Shown here: positions 1 to 8,930 of the stretch, piece after piece
Position numbering within the stretch: the first letter of the stretch is position 1
Layout: each line of letters begins with the position of its first letter
DNA from: Folioceros fuciformis
Taxonomy: Eukaryota; Anthocerotophyta; Anthocerotopsida; Anthocerotales
Length of the DNA: 34,305 nt
Assembly (NCBI GenBank): GCA_049999805.1
Contig: JBNGIO010004581.1
Location: 32,030 to 66,334 of the forward strand
Direction of reading: 5' to 3'
Notes under the pieces: generated by a model
Database searches by the model: none
What the model was told of the DNA's origin: nothing
Seen by the model: only the letters and a program-made list of their open reading frames with translations
Translations under genes and position numbers: made by a program

Positions 1-145
1 CTTACAAAAATTGGTCAAGTACATAGGTAAAATAAACTGATAAATATTCTATTAAATATTTTTTTATGATTTTAATTTATAAACATGTACAATTTCATAT
101 TAATATTAATGTCATGTATGTATGGGTTATATTTATTAATATTAC

Positions 146-812
146 CTTTTCAATATTATCCATCATAATTCCTTTTACTTCAGATACTTGTGCTTTTATT
201 TTTGAAAGCTTGTTTATTTCATCAGGATGGTCCACACAATACTGCATATGCTCTCTTAGTTTACCTCTACAACCCACAAGTGAAAATTTTATTAATCAAA
301 ATAATATTACCGATTATTTTACATAAAAATTCATGTAATGTGCAAAGAAAAGATTAAATAAATTATAATACCCAAATTCTTTATCCAAGCTATTTGCCAT
401 AGCCATATCAACCTTTCCTCCATAACGCCTTTTAAATTCTTCTTTAACACGTTCCAAAAACGCAAATGCCATTTGCCTTCCATACTCCTCATCAGCCACA
501 ACCATGTACACTTCAAATTCCCAACACACAATTTACACTTTGTCAGTCCATAATATTGATAATTAATTTTTTTTAAATAAAATAATTTATCAAGGACATA
601 ACTATTGCATGCCTACCATAGCCATCTTCTACAAGATAGTTAAAGGTGTGATGGTCACAAGTATAAGTAAACTTGTTATTATTTGGTGGTAATTTTTGTA
701 AGCATTGTATTGCTAATTGACTGAAATTTCCTGAAAAGGCAGAATACTCGGCCAATACTGTATGGCCCCTTGCTACAAAGCTGTAAATCAAAGATTGTCC
801 TTGAGAGCCCAT
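146..812 (-). CDS. VAMP72-family R-SNARE (longin type), 5' part, runs off the left edge
   Basis: Three exons on the minus strand, 812-617, 510-372 and 266-146, join in frame (phases 1, 2, 0) with GT-AG introns to give residues 1-152. The ATG at 812-810 opens with [16 protein letters not shown], the start of the plant VAMP72 longin domain. [32 protein letters not shown] and LDKEFG follow. The last visible exon starts the R-SNARE helix ([25 protein letters not shown]) and stops at the phase-0 junction where plant VAMP72 genes commonly have an intron. The rest of the SNARE motif and the C-terminal membrane anchor lie outside the window. Family role: vesicle R-SNARE in secretion to the plasma membrane and cell plate. 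No stop or frameshift is visible, so this is probably a working gene. It is AT-rich, unlike the genes after 7.9 kb. Confidence 0.9.
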
Positions 813-1833
813 GGTTTTCTTTTTCCCCTTTATTTTATCTCATGTAGATCTCATATCTCATAAATTATGAATAATTGATTTCGGTTATGAAAAAAAAATG
901 TGCGTTGAGTTTTTCTTGATATAAGATTATCAACTCCTATTCAGAGATGTTGTTGGATCTCCTTATTGTTTGGAGCTGAAAATTGTAGGTATTTTGCTAA
1001 ATTCTTGCAACACATTTTTACATTTGTACTAATGTAACTGGCATTTACCATGCATAAGATATCCATATGAAACTAAGCATTGTGAGCATCTTGTCCATAT
1101 TTTCATTGTATTTTATATTTACACTGAAACTTAAACGTTTTTTTCATTCACGTATAAAGATGTATTAGAAGTCTTTGATAAGAGTAAAGCCTTTGAAATA
1201 GGTTAAACATAGTTTGAGTACTCTACTGGTGTTCAAAAAATGTTTCTAGTGAATATATTCCACATTGGAGCCAACAAACTTGTGTACATGATGCCACCAT
1301 TAATTGGTCATCACATCCCTATTTTTTGACTTTGTCTTCTTTTTTCTTGCTAAAAGATTTGTTTGCTACAATAAGCAACCACTTATTCATTGATCTAACA
1401 ATATTCAATGTTAGTTTGTTTGTTACTAAGCTTACCTTTACAATAAATTTGTTAAGTTAAAGTAGTTGTATATGTAGTGATGGTAGCTTTAAGTATGATG
1501 TTTCATAACACATAGAAGCTAACTAACTAAGATTTTTAAGGCATACAAGACAAAGAGGACTACCCTAAGTAAAGAAGATAAAAAGACACTACCATATGGG
1601 GATAGTGTAATTCATAAACGATCTAAGAACAACTTTTTGTAGCAACTTGGAGATGAGACCCAACACATGTAGAAGGCTTTAAACAACTCGATACATCCTT
1701 AAAGAAGGGTACATTTGTACATGCATGTATAGAGGTGCATTTCTACATGCATATGGCCTATAAGGGAATAGATCCATCAATTAGTAACTGATTGATGAAT
1801 AGCACAATGAGATGAAGAATTCATGACCAACAT
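813..1833. other. AT-rich intergenic, upstream of the VAMP72 gene
   Basis: No reading frame with protein-like composition was seen on either strand. The stretch is AT-rich with scattered homopolymer runs. It should include the promoter and leader of the minus-strand VAMP72 gene, but no element could be assigned with confidence. Confidence 0.5.
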
Positions 1834-1985
1834 GGATGGTTATCAATCCTTACTCTTGGATGACTATGGAGAGCAAGTGGGACATTTAGTGTCCGCTACA
1901 ACTATGGGGGGATGGTTATCAATCCTTACTCTTCTATGACTATGGAGAGCAAGTGGGACATTTATTGTTTGCTACAACTATGGAG
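1834..1985 (+). repeat. 76-base direct tandem duplication
   Basis: A block starting GGATGGTTATCAATCCTTAC begins at 1834 and again at 1910. Both copies carry TATGGAGAGCAAGTGGGACATTTA and a CTACAACTATGG tail with a few substitutions. A further partial tail (CTATGGAGAGCAAG) follows at about 1978. It looks like a local tandem duplication in noncoding or element-derived DNA. Confidence 0.85.
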
Positions 1986-2140
1986 AGCAAGAACAGGATC
2001 ATCGATGACCATCATTAGGATTCCAAGTACCCCCACCTCCTCTTCTAGGAGAACTTGTAATCAGCACTCTTGCATTTGCTCTCTATTTCACAATCATGAG
2101 TGAATAAGAATACACTACGCATGAGAGTTAGAGACTCAAC

Positions 2141-2351
2141 TCTCCATCTTTGCCTAAGCTAGAAGCTTAGCTCTCTTTCTACTTTACAATAGACATGCAC
2201 AGAGCCCAATGTTCCTTATCCCAACTCCTCATCTTTGTCTAGGCAAAGAAGCCAATAGTTCTTATGCAAACTTTCCATCTTTGCCTAAGGTAGAAGCTTA
2301 GCTCTCTCTTTCCACTTTATATTAGACATGCACAGAAGCCAATGTTCCTTA
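2141..2351 (+). repeat. Imperfect direct repeat, period about 132 bases
   Basis: TCTCCATCTTTGCCTAAGCT with AGAAGCTTAGCTCTC and AGACATGCACAGA...CCAATGTTCCTTAT at 2141-2219 recurs at about 2273-2351 with small differences. A shorter related piece lies between them (ATCTTTGTCTAGGCAAAGAAGCCAAT). The copies may be the decayed remains of a repeat-rich element such as an LTR. Confidence 0.75.
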
Positions 2352-2364
2352 TTCTAAGTGTTTT

Positions 2365-2449
2365 GCATGGCAACCTCCGAGATGGGTGCCAAATCATTAT
2401 AGCCTCAAGGATGTCAAGGATGCTAGGTATGAAGATGATGATTTGAATG
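2365..2449 (+). other. Possible orphan exon or coding remnant
   Basis: One frame reads AWQPPRWVPNHY and then SLKDVKDARYEDDDLNG without a stop. It ends at a donor-like G|GTAAAT at 2449/2450. Composition is more protein-like than the surroundings, but no matching exon was found on either side and I do not recognise a family. It may be chance, a gene fragment, or part of a mobile element. Confidence 0.25.
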
Positions 2450-2663
2450 GTAAATTTTTTATTCCTTTTCTTTCATATTAGGTAGGATTGTCCTTTCACT
2501 TTACCTCATGTACAGTAAGATCTTTCTCCTCTCTATTTCTTTTACAAGTTAAAAATATATATTTATAATACTATATTTTCCTATCCATACTTTCATCTGC
2601 ACATATCTCTTTTGCCTAAAATTTAGAAGGGCCTCTTCAAAGGGATTCTATCGTTGTCTCTTC

Positions 2664-2681
2664 CTTGGTATCAGAAAGGTT
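2664..2681 (+). other. Possible LTR-retroelement primer-binding-site relic
   Basis: TTGGTATCAGAAAGGTTG resembles the initiator-methionine tRNA primer-binding site of many plant LTR retrotransposons (TGGTATCAGAGC and following bases), minus the GC after TCAGA. The repeat-rich DNA just upstream (1834-2351) could be LTR debris. No gag or pol was found downstream on the same strand, so this is weak. Confidence 0.25.
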
Positions 2682-4440
2682 GTTGATGCCATATAAGTTG
2701 TGCAATCAACATATAAGTTGTGCAGCTTTTGTCAATGCTGATTACAACCACATGGCATCCTCTTTGCATAGCTGCTTGAAGGAATGAACCTGAACTTACA
2801 AAAGCATCTACAACCCAATCCCCTTTACCAGAAAACATGCTCACAAGCATCACCAATAAACCTAAAGGCTTCTTATAAGGGGACACCACCATAGAGTTAA
2901 CTGAATGAAACATATGTTTCTTGACTATTGCACCATGCAAAATTACCTGAGGGAGTGGGAATCCTTGTTGTGGAAATAAAGGCACTTTAGGGTGAAAGGT
3001 GTTTGTCTTCATTGTACTACCAAGTGTGATGTATTCCATTGTTTTCACTGTGCCTGTGTTATAAGGAACGCTAGTCTTCTCCCTTATCAAAGTTTGAATC
3101 ACCCCTTTCTTACACCATCATGGTGTAAGACCGAGCGAGCACCATTGATGAAAAGATTCTAGAGGAGAAAAGCACAACTAGATGACAAAAAATCAAACAT
3201 AGCACTTTTGCAAAGGTTGTTTGAAACTTCATGAAATGTGATTCCTTGATGTGCTTGGGAAACGTTTCCTTTGCCTCTTCAAAAGTTTTGCACTTCTGCG
3301 CACACGGGAATGGATGTTGTATTGAATGAATTTTCTGTTTCCTCCCAACCTATGGATCCATATGCTTTAGTTGTAGCTTCCCATGTATGACTTTCTAAGT
3401 GACCACAATTAATATATCTTTGCCTTCTGAATCACTTGGAACTCATTGAAATGCCCTCCATGGCTTTCCTTGCATTGCAAAGGGCTTGGGAATGGCTTCT
3501 TGTATTGTCTCCAAACTACTACTTAGGATCAACGCCTCCGGCACCTTCCTTTTGGCCTTAGCTTGCTTATTTGTGCCACCACTTAATCCTTTTGCTTATT
3601 ATGGGAGTTCACATTTCTCCCACATTTAAAACATCCTATCAACATTCTTCCACAAGGCTTCGTTACACTTAGCTATGTGGAATAATAACGTTTTCTGATC
3701 TACCATCTTCTAAACCTAGTCAATGTCTTTCGGATTCTTGGGTTCTTCAATCATTTCCAAAAGCTTGTACACATTGAATTTCCACTTCTGTGCTGGCTTC
3801 TCATCCTCCTTATGGTGCCTATGGCATATATCTAGCTCGTCATAGATATAAAGCACCTACTTTATCAAGCCCACCCCCTTTGGCCTATTTGTGAAACCAT
3901 TATGATCTACTGCGAGGACCCGCATTTCTTCTTTTGTCAACCCTATATATACATACATACATGTCTTCTATAGTATACATCTAATGCAATTTTTGCAACA
4001 TAGCAAAATAGTGGTTACTACAAAGCACACCCATTCGATATTGTTAAGGCGGTGATTTTGTCAACAAACACTTTCTCCTTAGAGTTGGCCTAAGCTAGAT
4101 CTATTATGCATAGAAGAGGCATTTGTCTTGTAAGAGATTTCATCCACGCCTTGTCCACTTTATGTATCTAAGCATCTGTTGTGAGAAATGATGCAGGATA
4201 AAGGACATCTTTATGAATATCAAACGTTGTTGACATAATAACGTCCTGCGACAAATTTCCTAGTCTTTCGACATTTGTTTCCACTGGCTTAGAGTCTGCA
4301 AAATTGTAGCACTTGTTACAATACATACTTTGACAAAGTGTGTAGAACGTAGCCTTAAAGTTGAAGAAGTTGAATCACTCCATCTAGCGGAAGAGGAGCA
4401 ACAATTTGAGAAGGTCGAGACATCCCTATTTACGTGTAGG
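2671..4440 (-). pseudogene. Decayed element: zinc-finger plus DNA-methyltransferase-like protein
   Basis: Reading the minus strand from about 4440 down to 2671 gives long protein-like stretches broken by about ten stops and at least one frameshift. In order these are: a CNKC motif (4309-4320); a block containing LLCIIDLA and VFVDKITAL (about 4110-4040); a frameshift at the TATATACATACATACATG microsatellite (about 3943-3962); DELDICHRHHKEDEKPAQKWK (about 3840-3780); a C2H2-like C-x3-C-x12-H-x4-H (about 3304-3235); and a 143-codon open stretch (3102-2671). That stretch has KPLGLLVMLVSMFSGKGD, VVDAF-x-SSGSF-x-AA and VVVISIDK. This is the KP..LL...FS..GD.V.D.F.GSG..AA...D pattern of N4/N6-type DNA methylases, with the second glycine region degenerate. 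No DPPY or NPPY catalytic motif was seen. Probably a dead copy of a repeated element. The methyltransferase assignment is inference. Confidence 0.55.
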
Positions 4441-4951
4441 GAAAAGTTCTTCAATTTCATGGTGTGCTTGTGAGGAAGGAGACCTTGTAAAAAGAACTTT
4501 TACCTCAATTCCTGGTCATGCGGTGGTATGACGCATCTCTTATCTTTGCTATTCTATGGTTAGAAGTATGACATCTAGCAAGGGATGGAAAATGAGTGAC
4601 AAAGAATTATTTTCATGATTGGCAAAGGTTGGAACATATGCTTGTTAATCGAACTCCTCACAAGCAATCTTTGAGGCCCTCTCCATAGGCTAGACCTAGT
4701 TGGGTGTTTTTAGAGGTTGCGTCTTTCTTTCCCTTAGGCTAGTGAAGCTCACTAATGCCATGTTCCCTTTTCCCATAGGCTTCATGCCATCTTATCATTT
4801 ACGTTAGAGTCTTAATATCACTTAACATTGAAGTACTATATAGTTTTGCAAGCACCTTACTTCATATGCAACAAAAAAACAAACTAAGGCAAAGAGCACA
4901 CCTTCTCATGTATGAACAACATAAAGCAAAGAATATACCTTCTCATAGTTG
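4441..4951. other. No gene seen
   Basis: AT-rich sequence without a convincing reading frame. It may be the flank of the decayed element that precedes it. CCCATAGGCT-like and CCATAGGCTAG-like short words recur, but no clear structure was resolved. Confidence 0.4.
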
Positions 4952-5034
4952 ATTACCAACTTTTGTAAGCAACTCTTGCTCTCATACCTACTCGTAGTCT
5001 ATTACCAACTTTTGTAAGCAACTCTTGTTCTCAT
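4952..5034 (+). repeat. 49-base direct repeat
   Basis: ATTACCAACTTTTGTAAGCA with ACTCTTG(C/T)TCTCAT begins at 4952 and again at 5001. A third partial copy of the tail (GAACTCTTGCTCTCAT) is at about 5067-5082. No coding potential is apparent. Confidence 0.75.
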
Positions 5035-5159
5035 TATTTGCCCTGGGGGCTGCATGAATTTGCTTGGGAACTCTTGCTCTCATTTTTCACCATGTACTAC
5101 AAGGACAATCTTTGTGGGCGCGTAGATGTGGTACATGAGGTACCATAACAACCAATGAT

Positions 5160-5180
5160 CTAGGGTTTAGGGTTTTAGGG
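5160..5180 (+). repeat. Short plant-telomere-like (TTTAGGG) tract
   Basis: CTAGGGTTTAGGG followed by TTTTAGGG holds three degenerate TTTAGGG units, the plant telomere repeat. It may be an interstitial relic, a telo-box-like element, or chance in AT-rich DNA. Confidence 0.45.
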
Positions 5181-5980
5181 TAGCCTTCAACAACTCATTG
5201 TTATACAAGTAAGCCATAGTGACTTCATGATCTTTTAGAGCAAGCCATGACAGCTTCGAAGATCTTTTAAAGCAAGACATAATGACTTTGAAGTCGCTAT
5301 GGCTTGAGATGATAGCTAGTTGCTAAGAGATCATGAATTCATGATCTCATGGCAACTTTACAATCTCTTACGTTTTGGAGAGCTAGCTGCAAATCTGAAA
5401 CCCTAGTTGTAGTAAACTCCTATTAAAGTGACCTCCTTATAAGAGCATGGTGAAGATGGGTAACATACATACATATCTAGGCCTATATGCCACGTTGAAG
5501 AGAACAAATCTTCGAACCTCTTAGAAAGTTCTTTTTTTTTTTTGTTTAAAGAAAGGGGATGATAGGAATAGTAAAGTAAATTAAGTTTAGTAGTAATTAT
5601 GCATACTATCATTTATAGTAACAACTACTACTATAGAGTCTTGAGATCTACATTCTAATACTATCATACTATAGTCAACCTAGCCTATATAAAGAGCCTC
5701 TTATAAACTTATAATGTTAAACATTGTTGTATAGGGTTTCCTATTCTTTTACTACTAAGGATCTAACCAAGGAAGACAAACCATTTTAAGAGCTAAAATT
5801 ATCATATGTACTCATTATTTGGCTGACACTCTAATATTGATATACACTACGTGGTGAGTCCGGGACACACTATGTGGTGAGTACGGGTGGTCCTTAAGAT
5901 AAATCACACCTATAAAAAGCTCTTGTTGTGACGACGAGTCTTGAGTTCAAGTGTCAGTAGATACTCCTCAATCCATATCA
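5181..5980 (+). promoter_or_regulatory. Upstream region of the SRR1-like gene, TATA-like site and G-box-like repeat
   Basis: TATATAAA lies at 5686-5693, about 290 bases before the likely start codon. A 23-base direct repeat, CACTACGTGGTGAGTCCGGG at 5845 and CACTATGTGGTGAGTACGGG at 5868, contains ACGTGG (G-box-like core) in the first copy. These are plausible promoter or leader elements, but no transcription start can be placed from sequence. The earlier part (5181-5400) has short related words such as GATCTTTTA(G/A)AGCAAG(C/A)CAT, a degenerate local repeat. Confidence 0.35.
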
Positions 5981-6925
5981 ATGGATAAAAAAAAGTTAAC
6001 AAAAGATCCAGAGAGCGATATGTTGACATCAAGATTACTAGCAAGATGTAAGTACTTTGAAGACCAAATAGCGTTGTCTACATTCTTTAAAACATTTTGT
6101 GAGCAAATGCAAAATGATTTAGGACTCCATCTCCTGGTATTCAAGCAAATCGTAGTATATGCAATAGGGGATATCTCGGTTAGTGAGAGAGCACTATATC
6201 AGCTGGTGCTTACATTGCTCATGAAGAAAACTCTCCCTAGTATCAAAAAAATTATGATTTATGACCCTAAGTTAGATTGCTTTCAACAAGCAGTACTAAA
6301 AGATTTAGGGTGCTCTATACTAGAAGATAACTTCTTGGGAGCTCTAACTTTTGTTCAGCCTACCATTTTTTACATGCCGTTTTGCCCCTTTTATGTTTGT
6401 GAAGCTACCATAAGATCCAACATAGCGCTTGCAACCTCAGGTCAAGCTATATTTTTGGGTATTAGCTTAAGAGACTATTGTCAAGCTCTGTCATCATCAA
6501 AAGTTATGTCAAAGCAATCACATGAACAAAACAATCACACCGACAAAACATTTTCAAATTTGTTATGGATGTCCACGGTGGTACAAGAACATCCAATCGA
6601 TATCTTTGGTGTCTCGCCAGATTTGCAAGAAGCTTTCAAGTCCACCACTTGGTACTTCTTCTCATCTTCACTTGCCACATTTGCTCAAATGAATCGCTTA
6701 ACACAACAATGCAATAAAGGACGTGTTAAACAACGCAATAAAGGATGTGTTAAGCAATGTAATAAAGGATTGATAAATGGTTCAACACAACAACAAGATA
6801 AAGGATTGATAATCAGCACACGAAATGAAGGATTGATGAACAACACGCCATATTTTTTCTTCTACAATATTACACAATACTTTTTCTTCTTCATCCATAT
6901 AATTACTAAAGTGTGCTTGAGATAG
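5981..6925 (+). CDS. SRR1-like domain protein, intronless, divergent
   Basis: The ATG at 5981 is chosen because the in-frame triplet at 5951 is GTG and a stop lies at 5942. The product is 314 residues. The central part matches the SRR1 family: VVYAIGDISVSERALYQL, then KIMIYDPKLDCFQQAVL, LGCSILEDN, and PTIFYMPFC in place of the usual FxMPHC. The C-terminal part of the domain is also present (AIFLGISLRDYC; FGVSPDLQEAFKSTTWYFFS). SRR1 proteins act in phytochrome B signalling and clock-related regulation; their chemistry is unknown. After the domain come three 24-base repeats and a Phe/Tyr-rich tail unlike the family. There are no introns and composition is AT-rich, so it may be a retrocopy. It could still be expressed, since no stop interrupts the domain. 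Confidence 0.7.
   Translation: MDKKKLTKDPESDMLTSRLLARCKYFEDQIALSTFFKTFCEQMQNDLGLHLLVFKQIVVYAIGDISVSERALYQLVLTLLMKKTLPSIKKIMIYDPKLDCFQQAVLKDLGCSILEDNFLGALTFVQPTIFYMPFCPFYVCEATIRSNIALATSGQAIFLGISLRDYCQALSSSKVMSKQSHEQNNHTDKTFSNLLWMSTVVQEHPIDIFGVSPDLQEAFKSTTWYFFSSSLATFAQMNRLTQQCNKGRVKQRNKGCVKQCNKGLINGSTQQQDKGLIISTRNEGLMNNTPYFFFYNITQYFFFFIHIITKVCLR
6707..6778 (+). repeat. Three 24-base tandem repeats inside the SRR1-like ORF
   Basis: The unit CAATGCAATAAAGGACGTGT plus TAAA begins at 6707, 6731 and 6755 with a few substitutions in each copy. It encodes an in-frame (Q/-)(C/R)NKG(R/C)VK-type peptide repeat just downstream of the SRR1 domain, so the tail of the protein appears to have grown by repeat expansion. 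Confidence 0.8.
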
Positions 6926-7209
6926 CATTTTCTAAGGTATGAATATGCCCTTTCCCGTTAGCCTAAACCCAAACCTCGGCAAAGCCCTTTTTTCTTAACA
7001 ACTTTACCCCAAACCTTGGAAGAAAAGAGGCATTTTTCAAAAAAACTAGCTTTGATCCTCTACCTGAAGTGAAAAAAGTGGCACCTAAGAACCCTAGTTT
7101 TTGAGAAAAATGGCTTTTAGATTTTTTTTCCTAAGGGACAAATGGCTTTCTACTCAATGTACTAAAAAATATATTTCAATATATATTATAATTTATATTA
7201 CTCCAGTTT
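6926..7209. other. No gene seen
   Basis: AT-rich stretch following the SRR1-like stop codon, with poly(A)/poly(T) runs. It presumably holds the 3' untranslated region. No other feature was recognised. Confidence 0.4.
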
Positions 7210-7560
7210 TTCAGGTTCATCTATACATAGTATCGTAAGTATTCCTCTTGGATTCTGTTTACTTTTCCTGTAGATCCAATGTATATCAGGGTGATATGTT
7301 GTGCTTAAACATAGTTGTACTCCCAAGCTCTTCATAAACTGTTGCCAAAATTCCACTGCAAATTTGGGATCTCAAACTTGGATCTCTATTACTCACAATT
7401 TGTACAAGCAATCCATGTAACATATAGATATGCTTCTTAAACAATTGAGCCTTAAACAATTGAGCAACATCTTCGCTTCTTCACGATTCACACATCCTTC
7501 TATATACATGAGTTTTCCACCCGCCCTATGAATAATGCTGTCCTCAGCATCTTGAGACTC
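7210..7560 (-). mobile_element. Ty3/gypsy integrase-core relic, frameshifted
   Basis: On the minus strand, one frame at about 7450-7360 reads like the integrase core block LFKKHIYMLHG...IVSNRDP, where the D before P sits in a catalytic-aspartate region. A second frame at 7350-7280 continues with FWQQFMKSLGV and YHPD, the well-known TAYHPQTDGQ-type block. The frame changes between them, so the copy is dead. An in-frame 15-base duplication (7436-7450 and 7451-7465) repeats the AQLFK segment. No LTRs or reverse transcriptase were seen nearby, so this is a fragment. Confidence 0.7.
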
Positions 7561-7962
7561 ACCACACCACATGTAATGTGTGTAAAAAAAATGCTAATAC
7601 ACTTCATAGATCAAATCATATAAGCTTTTATTTCTAAGTAATAGAGAACTCGGATTCAATGTATTTTCTATTATTGAAAAAGAGATGGAAAATTCCATCT
7701 ATTCTAAAAAATAATAGATAATTCCTTCCTTTTTTAAGGTAAAATGGATTTCGGCCTCCAAGTTTAGACTAAGACTGTCTATTTGCCAAGGTGTGCTAGG
7801 AGTACATGATTACCAACTTAATGTACAACTTCTTTGTATGCACATGGCGTTAGGATTGATAGATCTGCATGTGACATGCCTTAGGGTCATGTGCTGTAGT
7901 CCACCCTTCTGTGAGTGAAGAGAAACTCCTGGTCCTTCGCTTTGCATTGCACCAGCTTCGAG
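7561..7962. other. AT-rich to GC-rich transition, upstream of the DUF829 gene
   Basis: AT-rich DNA to about 7850 gives way abruptly to GC-rich sequence just before the ATG at 7963. The leader and promoter of the DUF829 gene should lie here. No clear TATA element was seen close to the gene. Confidence 0.4.
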
Positions 7963-8838
7963 ATGGCCGTTAGCCAGGGCCTAGGATTGTACTGGCACAG
8001 GTGCGAGAGAGATGGAGGCAGCCTGGGGATCGTGGCTGTGGCCGGATGGATGCTGAGCAAGCCGCGGCAGCTGCAGCCCTACCTTCGACAACACGCTGCG
8101 TGCGGGTGGGACTCCCTGGCGTGCCACCCGGCCGTGCTCAATCTGTGGTTCCCCAGCCGCGCGCGTGTTCTGGCGGTGCAGATGCTGGAAGAACTGGCCC
8201 GAGAGGTGCAGCAAAAGCCTAGGCCCATTGTGTTCTCCACTTTTTCCGGCGGAGCCAAGGCCTGCCTCTACCAGGCCTTCGGAATCCTGCTTGACCCGGA
8301 CCTCGATCCCACCGGGAAGTGGAGCGCCGTCCGGGCGTGCGTAGCGGGTCAGGTGCACGACTCCAGCCCCATCGAGTTCCGCACCGACGTCGGCGTCAAG
8401 TTTGTGAGCCGCTCCTTCATGCCGGGCTTCGGCAGGCCGCCCGTGGCGCTCTTCTGGCTCGTGAGGACGGGAGGATGTGCTGCAGACAAGGTCTTCCTCG
8501 CGGAGGTCCAGCGGCAGGAGAAGGAGTACTGGCGTGTGATGCACGGATCTGCGAAATTTGGCCCTGTGCTGCTGCTGTGTTCCAGGTCCGATCCGCTGGT
8601 GAAGTTCGATACGATACGCAGATTCGCGCGCAAGCTGGAAGAGCTCGGGTGCGCGGTCACGCTAGTGGCTTGGGATGACTCCCTGCATGTCTCGCATCTG
8701 AAGCAGTATCCTGACGAGTACCGCGCCGCCATCGCCGCCTTCCTCAGAGGTGTTGTTGCAGCGCGGGATCATCAAGATGGTGAGTCACAGGCTGTGCAAG
8801 ACGAGGTCGTAGGAAGGGATCTTGTTTCCAAGTTATGA
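7963..8838 (+). CDS. DUF829 / TMEM53-like alpha/beta hydrolase
   Basis: A single-exon ORF of 291 residues. The ATG at 7963 is the first in frame; the in-frame triplet at 7915 is GTG. The fold follows the DUF829 (TMEM53) pattern: VAVAGWMLSKPRQLQPYLRQ near the N-terminus, a nucleophile region VFSTFSGGAKACLYQ, an acid region LLLCSRSDPLVKFDTIRRFA, and the diagnostic histidine region DDSLHVSHLKQYPDEYRAAI. Members are predicted serine hydrolases of unknown substrate; plants have several. The gene is GC-rich and intronless. Its stop is only 92 bases before the CLD1 start on the same strand, with no AATAAA seen between them. Antisense ORFs in the same span are shadows of GC-rich codons. Confidence 0.85.
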   Translation: MAVSQGLGLYWHRCERDGGSLGIVAVAGWMLSKPRQLQPYLRQHAACGWDSLACHPAVLNLWFPSRARVLAVQMLEELAREVQQKPRPIVFSTFSGGAKACLYQAFGILLDPDLDPTGKWSAVRACVAGQVHDSSPIEFRTDVGVKFVSRSFMPGFGRPPVALFWLVRTGGCAADKVFLAEVQRQEKEYWRVMHGSAKFGPVLLLCSRSDPLVKFDTIRRFARKLEELGCAVTLVAWDDSLHVSHLKQYPDEYRAAIAAFLRGVVAARDHQDGESQAVQDEVVGRDLVSKL

Positions 8839-8930
8839 AGCGGAACTCTGACGACTAGTCCTTTTGATGGATAGTCCTTAATGGAATGAATCGATGAAGG
8901 GACAAAATATGGAAAGGTGGAACACCAGAC

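Noticed and set aside
4260-4460. Plus-strand frame reading TKCVERSLKVEEVESLHLAE opposite the decayed element, and the minus-strand 66-codon frame
   Set aside because: Both strands look partly coding here. The minus strand connects to the longer element downstream, while the plus frame has no start and stops at about 4478 without partners, so I treat it as a shadow.
7981-8544. 187-codon antisense frame over the DUF829 gene
   Set aside because: No family pattern; the sense frame has the full DUF829 motif set. It is a product of GC-rich codons.
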